The position numbers and the translations under genes are program-made. A DNA stretch of 36,934 nt from an uncultured Prevotellaceae bacterium (GTDB lineage Bacteria; Bacteroidota; Bacteroidia; Bacteroidales; Bacteroidaceae): positions 1 through 36,934 of the forward strand of contig CAMHKU010000017.1 of NCBI GenBank assembly GCA_946185805.1, given 5' to 3'. Below the pieces are notes generated by a model. That model saw only the letters and a list, made by a program, of their open reading frames with translations, searched no databases and had not been told where the DNA came from. Shown in pieces: positions 30,970-36,934 of the stretch; the first letter of the stretch is position 1, and each line of letters begins with the position of its first letter.

Positions 30970-33519
30970 TCAGGCAATGTGGGTAGGTATTCTTATCCAG
31001 AAGGTAGAGCCGTGGCCTTCGCCCTGGCTGTCTACGCCGATGGTACCCCCGCAACGTTCGGCAATGGACTTGCAGATGCTGAGTCCGAGGCCTGTGCCCT
31101 GTACAAACTCGTTGAGCTTGACAAAGCGCTCGAATACCGACTCTTGCTTGTCGACGGGGATGCCCGCCCCGGTATCTTCGCAATAGATATAGAGCCACTC
31201 GGTGTTCTTGGCCTTGTGGGCGCCGGCCTGATCGTCGTCGTGCTCCACGCGGTAGCCCACGCGCACGTGGCCCTCGGTGGTGTACTTGACGGCGTTGATG
31301 ACGAAGTTGGTAATCACCTGCTGTATGCGCCCGATGTCGATGTGGGTGTGGAGGGTGGTATAGGGGTTCTCCTTGATGAAAGCCACGTTGGGCAGCTCCA
31401 CACGCTGCTCCAGCGACTGGCAGATGTCGTCAAAGGCTTTGGCAAAGTCTACGTCGGAGGGATTGACCGACTGCGGGCCGTCGTTGATGGACGATGCCTC
31501 CAGAATGTCGTTGATAAGTCTGAGCAGCATGTCGCAATTGGTGCGTATGATGCGTATGAACTCATGGCGCTCCTCGGGGTCGTCTATCGACTTGAGCAGG
31601 TCGCTGAAGCCGACGATAGAGTTCAGCGGCGTGCGTATCTCGTGGGTCATCGACGCCAGGAACATGCTCTTCTGGTGGCCGCTGTCGTTGGCGCGGGCCG
31701 TTTCCTCGCGCAGGTGCTGCTGGGCTTCTATCAGGTCGGTAATGTCGCGGATAATGCCGAAGTGGCCCTTCACGCGCCCCTGGTCGTCGTAGACGGGGAA
31801 GCCCACGCTGTAGCACCATTGCGGGCGGTTCTCGTTGTGCATGCGCTGGAAGTGGCAGGTCATGCTGAGCATCTGGTCTTGAGTACGGGGGTTGTTCCAT
31901 AGGTCGACGGTAGGCTGGCGCATGTCCTCGTCGAGCCTGTCGAGATATTGGTCGTAGGTCTCGGTAAACTCCGGCTGGCGTATGGTACGGGTGAAAGTAA
32001 TGGTGCGCGATGCCTCGTCCGACTGCCACACATACATTTTGCCGTTGGCCAGCAGGTAACGCAGGCGCCGCTCATAGAGGTTGATCTGCTCGTTGGTCTG
32101 GCGTATGCGCCGCTCCTGCTTGTAAGCCTGATGCACGCGCTCGCGCTCGTCGGTAATATCTACTGCCGAGCACACGTAATTGACAATGTCGCCGTTGGCG
32201 TCGATGACCGGGTGGACATTAAACTCCAGATACTTGTTGAGCCCCAGTTCCGGATACTCCATGTGCTGACACAGTATCAGGTCGTCGCGTGTGCCCGGTG
32301 CATAGGCTGTTCTAAAAAGCGGGATGTCAAACATGCAGAGCGAGTTCCAGTAGCGCTCATTGTCGCTGTTGCTATATCCGCACACCGTCTTCATGGCATC
32401 GTTGATAAGCAGCGGCCAGCCGTCCTTGTCGTAGATGGCCATGGCTATCAGGGGCACATTAAAGAGGCTGTCGTACATAAACTGCAGTTTCTGGCTCTCC
32501 TGGTCGTCGGCCGCGTGGTTGTCGTCGGTGTTTTCTGCTTGCTCCATCTGCAGGGCCTTCACCATCATGTTGTTGAGGTCGGTAGCATCGCGGGTGTTCT
32601 TCAGCACCCTCGCCCTCGACAGCCTGTAGAGCATGTAGACGACGAAGATGAGTATCACGACGGCCACAATGGCATAGATGGCCAGCAGCGAGGTGTCGTC
32701 GGTAACGCGCTCAGGGTGGAACCAGCGGTTGTGGATGGACTCTATCTCGCCTCTCTGCTTCATGCGCGAGTAATGGTCGTCGATCTCGTCAACGAGTTGC
32801 TGGTCGCGCCCTATGACGTGAATCTCGCTGATGGGGATGGAAACGTCGCAAAGGCTGATGCCCTCAAGGTTGAGCTCCTTGATTTTCCATTTCAGGGCTG
32901 CCTCGCCCCACACGAAGTAGCGGTTGTCGCCGGCGGCGATGCCCGTGAGCGCCACCTTGGGGGTTTGGAATTCTATCTTGCTGGCGCGAATGGAGTCTTC
33001 GTCGATAAAGAATTTGGCAGCAAAGTCGCTGGGCTTGAAGACGGCATGCCCCTCTTCCAGCATCCGCTGTGTCACCAGGGCCGTAGAGTCGTGGCGGCTG
33101 GTGGCCGCGACGATGCGGTTGTAGTTGATGATATTGTTGCTGACGACATAGGGCGGCTGTGGGAAGCGCCGCTTGTTGGCCAGTATGATGTCGGCCTCGC
33201 CGCGCTCAAAAGTTTTGATGGCATTGCTCCATTCCTTCATTACAAACCGGTAGGGCAGGTTCAACTCGTCGAGGATGGCTTCCAGTATGTCGACGTTAGC
33301 GCCTGTAGGCTGTCCCTTGTCATTGAGAAATTCATAGGGTGGCTTGTCCCAGTCGCAGCTGACGATAACCGGGCGGTTGCTGTTATATCGGCTGGTCAGC
33401 GGTTCAGACTGTGCTGATGCCGGGCTTGTGAATAGCCAGCAGTGAATCGTGAAGAGCATCACGAGCCTCTTCACTATCCTTGTCGGTTCCACATATTTAT
33501 ATATACTACTCACGTTCAT
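30970..33519 (-). CDS. Sensor histidine kinase with periplasmic solute-binding domain (HK2)
   Basis: 849 residues. An N-terminal export signal (~20-36) precedes an SBP_bac_3-type periplasmic domain (~50-265, ending 'NRWFHPER'). Then come a membrane helix (~275-297), two PAS domains (~355-470 and 490-600), a HisKA region with intact phosphoacceptor His626 in MTHEIRTPLN, and a complete HATPase domain: N-box 'NFVINAVKYT', G1 'DTGAGIP', G2 'GTGLGLSIC'. It should autophosphorylate in response to a small periplasmic ligand, possibly an amino acid or a related compound given the domain. There is no receiver domain and no response regulator nearby. Its ATG follows directly on the stop of HK1, so the two are translationally coupled; both share the 'I(Q/H)NRWF(Y/H)PER' motif and arose by tandem duplication. 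The signal peptide core is encoded by a heptamer array. An internal Met at residue 21 is an alternative start. Confidence 0.9.
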   Translation of the reverse strand: MNVSSIYKYVEPTRIVKRLVMLFTIHCWLFTSPASAQSEPLTSRYNSNRPVIVSCDWDKPPYEFLNDKGQPTGANVDILEAILDELNLPYRFVMKEWSNAIKTFERGEADIILANKRRFPQPPYVVSNNIINYNRIVAATSRHDSTALVTQRMLEEGHAVFKPSDFAAKFFIDEDSIRASKIEFQTPKVALTGIAAGDNRYFVWGEAALKWKIKELNLEGISLCDVSIPISEIHVIGRDQQLVDEIDDHYSRMKQRGEIESIHNRWFHPERVTDDTSLLAIYAIVAVVILIFVVYMLYRLSRARVLKNTRDATDLNNMMVKALQMEQAENTDDNHAADDQESQKLQFMYDSLFNVPLIAMAIYDKDGWPLLINDAMKTVCGYSNSDNERYWNSLCMFDIPLFRTAYAPGTRDDLILCQHMEYPELGLNKYLEFNVHPVIDANGDIVNYVCSAVDITDERERVHQAYKQERRIRQTNEQINLYERRLRYLLANGKMYVWQSDEASRTITFTRTIRQPEFTETYDQYLDRLDEDMRQPTVDLWNNPRTQDQMLSMTCHFQRMHNENRPQWCYSVGFPVYDDQGRVKGHFGIIRDITDLIEAQQHLREETARANDSGHQKSMFLASMTHEIRTPLNSIVGFSDLLKSIDDPEERHEFIRIIRTNCDMLLRLINDILEASSINDGPQSVNPSDVDFAKAFDDICQSLEQRVELPNVAFIKENPYTTLHTHIDIGRIQQVITNFVINAVKYTTEGHVRVGYRVEHDDDQAGAHKAKNTEWLYIYCEDTGAGIPVDKQESVFERFVKLNEFVQGTGLGLSICKSIAERCGGTIGVDSQGEGHGSTFWIRIPTHIA
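33426..33453. repeat. Heptamer array encoding the HK2 signal peptide core
   Basis: Units TTGTGAA, TAGCCAG, CAGTGAA, TCGTGAA (plus-strand reading) have a 7-bp period. On the coding strand they give 'FTIHCWLFTS', the hydrophobic core of the export signal. Confidence 0.55.
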
Positions 33520-36327
33520 TTACTTGCCTTTCCGCTTGATAAGTGTAGCCTGGCAGGGCAGCGTAATCCATACCGTAGTGCCAAGCCCCAGCTCAGAGCT
33601 GATTTCTATCGTACCGCCCATCTGTTGGATTAACTCCTTACAGATAGGCAGTCCCAGTCCGCTACCGTTGTGAGTACCGCTGACAAAGCGCTCGAAGATA
33701 TGGCTGAGCACGTCTTGGGGAATACCCTCGCCCGAATCTTCGACACTGATCATCAGGCGCCGCCCTACATAGTCGTAGCGGCAGCGTATGGTGCCGTTTT
33801 TGGTGTGCTGGGCGGCATTCTCCGTCAGCTTGCTGATGACGTGCCCCAGATTGTTGGCGTCGATATCGACCACGAGCTGCTGGTAGGGGTTCTCCACCAC
33901 GTAGTTCACACTGTCTGTCATATATCTCTGCCAGCCGTCGTGGCAGTTGGCCTCAAAGGTGGCGGCAAAGTCTATCGGCTGCTTGTTGAACTCTATCATC
34001 CGCGCATCGAGTCGCGAGAGAAACAGGATGTTGTTGATTAAGTGTAACAGTTGGTCGGAGTTGTCGAGTATCTCGTGTACGAAGACGGCCTCATCCTCAG
34101 GCGAGTGGTCGTGCTCAAACATCTCGGCAAAGCCCACCACGGCGTTCAGCGGCGTTCGTATCTCGTAGCTCATGTTCTTGAGGAACGAGTTCTTGGCGTT
34201 CTCCACCTCCTGGGCCTTGGCCGATTCCAATGCCAGCCGATGCTCGGTAGCCTTGAGTTCGGTAACGTCGCGGCACAAGCCGAAGTATGAAGTCACGACG
34301 CCCGCCTTATCGAGGATAGGCATCAGGTGAAGCTCCAGATGGATCATCTCGCCGCGCTTGTCTCTGATGGCGGTACGTATGTCGGTGTCGATAGGCGCGG
34401 TGCTCTGGTTGTCCATATTGGTAATCAGTCGCATGGCCTTGATTTTGTAGCGCTCGTCGACGAGGGTCATGCATCGTGCCTGCGTGATGGCATACTGTAC
34501 GTCGTTGATACCGCTGAAAATCGACAGTGTATGCGATATGGGCGAGTATTCCACCATTCTGACGCCGCTCTCCTTGAGTATATGGTTGATGTTGGTGACG
34601 TAGCTCGTCAGCTCCTTGTTAACCGAGGAAAGGCGCTCAATGCTGTGTTTTACAGCCTGATACAGGTTGATGGCCTCCGTGCGGTCGCGCCCCAGTGCAA
34701 AGACGCCCACCAGCTGCTGGCGGTCGTCGTAGACAGGCTTCAGCAGCAGTTCGTAATACATCTTGTTCTTACGCTTGCACGACTGGGCCAGGCGCCCTTC
34801 GGCACGGCTGGCGTCCATATCCATGAGCAGCGTGGTGTGGTAGGTCTGTGCCTCGTCGAATTTGAAGTCGTCAAGCTTGTGGGCCATCACCGCCTGAAAG
34901 GTAACATGCTCAGCCACGATGGCGTCGTGGCTGCACATAAACGTCTGGCAGGCGTGGTCGTTGAGGTCTGTCAGGTAGCCGTCCTTGTCGTAGAACAGCA
35001 CGTCGACCATCGGCGTGTTGAAGATAGCTTGATAGCGTAGCCTTAGCGACTGCTGCTGCCGTTGTTGCTGCCGCTGCTCGGTAATGTCGCGCTTGGTGCC
35101 GAGGATGACCAATGGGGAGCCGTCCTTGGCGTAACGCAATACCGAGAGCGCCACTATGAAGTCACGCTCCTGGGCGTCGCCGTCCTCAGCGTCGAGGGCT
35201 TTCACCTCTAAGGTGATGTCTTCATCGGGTCTGCCGGCAACTGTTCTGATGGTCTGCATCAACCGGTCGAAGTCGCCCTCATGATAGCGGCGTGCAAACT
35301 CGTCGGGGGTGTACTCAATGGCAGCCCTGCCTTGCTCGTCGTACCATGTAAACATGTTTTCCGCCAGGTCGTAGGTCCACAGGCGGATATGCTTGTCGGC
35401 CAGAAGGGCCGACAACTCCTTGTTGCGCTTACTGATAAGTGTCTTGAAATGCTGCTCCTGCAAGCGGTAGTTGACAATATAGAATAGCAGCAGGGCCGCC
35501 GGCAGCGACAGTCCGCCCATAAGCCACCAAAGCCACTCGGGCAGCCCCTGCTCCTGGCGCTCTGGATAAAACCAGCGGTTCTGGATGGGGGTAATCTTGT
35601 CGGTGGAGTACATCACCGTGTAAAGGCTGTCAAGCTGATGCAACAGCCGCAGGTCGTTAGACATAAACTTATATTCACCGTGGGGCATGTCAACGGGCGT
35701 CAGCTCCATATTGGTGAGCTGATACTTGTTCATCAGCCATTTCAGCGACAGCGTGTTCCACACAATCTGGCCTTCCTCGTCGCTGCTCACTTTTTTGATG
35801 ATGTCGCTGATGTCGGCGTAGGGTATGGCGTTGTCGCCCCACCCATAGTCTTCCATCAGGTGCTGGCAGAGACTGTTCTTATAGACAATCACTTTGTTGC
35901 TGGCCAGGTCGTGCAGGGTGTGTATGGTCGTAGGCTTGCTCTTGGGCGCGGCCACGCTCTGGGTAAACAGGGTAACGGCATTCTGGCTGTAATGGCCGTA
36001 ATCGTCGTGCAAGCCGGAGGCCAGGCCCATGCGCAGGTCTGACTTGCCGTCGCGCAGGTCGTTGAATGCTTCTTCGTTGGACTTCAGCTTGATGACGTAG
36101 GGTATGCCAAGCTCGTCTAACAGCATGCGTATGAGCTCAATGCTGAAGCCGTCGGGCTCACCCTGCTCGTTGAGGAAGGAGTAAGGCCACAAGTCGCGCG
36201 AGCCTTCATACACCAGAGGCCGCTCCTGGGTGTAAGCCCTGCTGCGTGGAGCCGGCGCAGCGGTGGCTGCCCCTCCTATAGTGCAGGAAAGCATCAGGAT
36301 TGCCAACTTATTAAATAATGTGTTCAT
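33520..36327 (-). CDS. Sensor kinase-like protein with Tyr in place of phosphoacceptor His (HK1)
   Basis: 935 residues. Signal peptide (~1-24), SBP_bac_3-type periplasmic domain (~35-255, ending 'NRWFYPER'), membrane helix (~262-288), three PAS domains (~300-420, 430-550 and 555-690), a HisKA-like region and a HATPase domain. The H-box reads MSYEIRTPLN: residue 721 is Tyr (codon TAC, 34165-34167), where His is required for autophosphorylation. All ATP-binding motifs are intact (N-box 'KLTENAAQHT', G1 'DSGEGIP', G2 'GSGLGLPIC'). It is therefore a predicted pseudokinase, or a kinase that acts only in trans by phosphorylating HK2 in a heterodimer. It leads the HK1-HK2-AraC unit from a good promoter (36352-36382), divergent from frr. 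The catalytic change is a single C-to-T step, so a sequencing error must be excluded. Confidence 0.9.
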   Translation of the reverse strand: MNTLFNKLAILMLSCTIGGAATAAPAPRSRAYTQERPLVYEGSRDLWPYSFLNEQGEPDGFSIELIRMLLDELGIPYVIKLKSNEEAFNDLRDGKSDLRMGLASGLHDDYGHYSQNAVTLFTQSVAAPKSKPTTIHTLHDLASNKVIVYKNSLCQHLMEDYGWGDNAIPYADISDIIKKVSSDEEGQIVWNTLSLKWLMNKYQLTNMELTPVDMPHGEYKFMSNDLRLLHQLDSLYTVMYSTDKITPIQNRWFYPERQEQGLPEWLWWLMGGLSLPAALLLFYIVNYRLQEQHFKTLISKRNKELSALLADKHIRLWTYDLAENMFTWYDEQGRAAIEYTPDEFARRYHEGDFDRLMQTIRTVAGRPDEDITLEVKALDAEDGDAQERDFIVALSVLRYAKDGSPLVILGTKRDITEQRQQQRQQQSLRLRYQAIFNTPMVDVLFYDKDGYLTDLNDHACQTFMCSHDAIVAEHVTFQAVMAHKLDDFKFDEAQTYHTTLLMDMDASRAEGRLAQSCKRKNKMYYELLLKPVYDDRQQLVGVFALGRDRTEAINLYQAVKHSIERLSSVNKELTSYVTNINHILKESGVRMVEYSPISHTLSIFSGINDVQYAITQARCMTLVDERYKIKAMRLITNMDNQSTAPIDTDIRTAIRDKRGEMIHLELHLMPILDKAGVVTSYFGLCRDVTELKATEHRLALESAKAQEVENAKNSFLKNMSYEIRTPLNAVVGFAEMFEHDHSPEDEAVFVHEILDNSDQLLHLINNILFLSRLDARMIEFNKQPIDFAATFEANCHDGWQRYMTDSVNYVVENPYQQLVVDIDANNLGHVISKLTENAAQHTKNGTIRCRYDYVGRRLMISVEDSGEGIPQDVLSHIFERFVSGTHNGSGLGLPICKELIQQMGGTIEISSELGLGTTVWITLPCQATLIKRKGK

Positions 36328-36351
36328 GCATTACAACCTACTAACTGCGCA

Positions 36352-36382
36352 CAAAAGTAGTGAAAAAAGTTGTAACTACAAA
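36352..36382 (-). promoter_or_regulatory. Predicted promoter of the HK1-HK2-AraC operon
   Basis: On the minus strand, TTTG (36382-36379), a 19-bp spacer and TACTTTTG (36359-36352) match the Bacteroidota consensus, ~25 bp upstream of the HK1 ATG. Confidence 0.7.
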
Positions 36383-36409
36383 ATAAAGTAGCAAAAAAAA
36401 CGAAAAACG

Positions 36410-36441
36410 CTTGCGCATTTCAAAGAAAAACGTTACTTTTG
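36410..36441 (+). promoter_or_regulatory. Predicted promoter of frr
   Basis: CTTG (36410-36413), a 20-bp spacer and TACTTTTG (36434-36441), followed by the ATG at 36463. Divergent from the kinase operon promoter in a 135-bp intergenic region. Confidence 0.65.
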
Positions 36442-36462
36442 TAGTCCTAAAACCTTGAAAAT

Positions 36463-36934
36463 ATGATCGACGTAAAAGAAACATTAAGCAAGAGTGAAGA
36501 GCGCATGGAGATGGCCGCCATGTTCTTGGAAGATGAATTAAACCGCATCCGTGCCGGTCGTGCCAATGTAGCCATCCTCGACGGTGTCAGGGTGGAGTCC
36601 TATGGCTCTAAGGTGCCCTTGAACCAAGTAGCGACGGTCACCACACCCGACGCGCGAACCATCGCCATCAAGCCATGGGACCGCAAGCAGATTCGCGATA
36701 TTGAGAAAGCTATTATGGACAGCGACGTGGGTATTACTCCCGAGAACAACGGCGAGGTGATACGCTTGGGTATTCCCCAGCCCACTGAGGAGCGCCGCCG
36801 CGACCTGGTGAAGCAGTGCAACAAGATTGCCGAGAAAGCCAAGGTTGAGGTGCGCAACGTGCGCGCCGACATTAAGGACAAGCTGAAGAAAGCCATCAAG
36901 GACGGACTCTCGGAGGACAACGAGAAGGATGCCG
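36463..36934 (+). CDS. frr: Ribosome recycling factor (5' part, cut by window end)
   Basis: 157 codons are present and the frame is still open at the window edge; the family is ~185 residues, so about 30 are missing. RRF works with EF-G to split post-termination ribosomes. The N-terminus 'MIDVKETLSKSEERMEMA', 'ELNRIRAGRANV', 'YGSKVPLNQVATVTTPDARTIAIKPWD' (shown in parts), 'GITPENNGEVIRLGIPQPTEERR' and 'VRNVRADIKDKLKK' are highly characteristic of RRF. There is no Shine-Dalgarno sequence, as is usual in Bacteroidota. It has its own promoter and is divergent from HK1. Confidence 0.95.
   Translation, partial: MIDVKETLSKSEERMEMAAMFLEDELNRIRAGRANVAILDGVRVESYGSKVPLNQVATVTTPDARTIAIKPWDRKQIRDIEKAIMDSDVGITPENNGEVIRLGIPQPTEERRRDLVKQCNKIAEKAKVEVRNVRADIKDKLKKAIKDGLSEDNEKDA

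Noticed and set aside
31948..33417. 489-codon plus-strand frame opposite HK2
   Set aside because: Antisense shadow of a kinase gene with all catalytic motifs. No signal, domain or promoter supports it.
36600..36920. 106-codon minus-strand frame at the right edge
   Set aside because: Antisense to frr, whose product is unmistakable.

Overview
The window looks like a chromosomal segment from a GC-rich member of the Bacteroidales, most like Prevotella and relatives. The evidence is Bacteroidota-type promoters (TTTG, 19-20 bp, then TAnnTTTG), few Shine-Dalgarno sites, BspA-type leucine-rich-repeat surface proteins, a DUF2723 (GT117) membrane protein, an S9 dipeptidyl-peptidase-like enzyme, and three secreted proteins ending in a short 'DLQGRxV...GIY' tail. 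The genus is inferred from protein style, not from a marker-gene comparison.

Layout. 57-3125: secreted S9 peptidase and a convergent DUF1648-like membrane protein sharing a hairpin terminator. 3421-17031: two paralogous Rpn/PD-(D/E)XK nuclease genes in direct orientation, with nearly identical promoters. They flank a minus-strand operon for a 1277-residue LRR surface protein, a ~2308-residue multidomain surface protein and a Thr-Pro-stalk lipoprotein. 17058-22437: a membrane-anchored beta-propeller/LytTR one-component regulator, a tandem-domain PAP2/acid phosphatase and mnmA. 22438-23126: a non-coding ~615 bp element bounded by ~110 bp inverted repeats. 23127-29916 (minus strand): DUF2723 plus a NodB deacetylase, and purD plus a polytopic membrane protein plus a YqaA/DedA protein. 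30052-36327 (minus strand): two tandem solute-binding-protein/PAS histidine kinases followed by an AraC regulator. The first kinase has Tyr in place of the phosphoacceptor His. 36463-end: 5' part of frr, divergent from the kinase operon.

The most distinctive signal cuts across genes. At least ten short arrays share a strict 7-bp period but differ in unit sequence. Some sit at gene junctions (4994-5028, 28544-28592, 30935-30969), one is a 14-unit intergenic array (22881-22978), and others lie in frame inside coding sequence (S9 peptidase, giant surface protein, LytTR regulator including its membrane helix, PAP2 protein, mnmA, kinase signal peptide). Small GC-rich palindromes with 8-bp stems and 3-nt loops also sit inside coding genes and encode Pro/Gly/Glu-rich inserts, including one in mnmA. 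Together they look like two families of short repeats tolerated inside genes, resembling cyanobacterial heptanucleotide STRRs and Rickettsia palindromic elements.

No tRNA, rRNA, CRISPR array, prophage or intact transposase was recognised.
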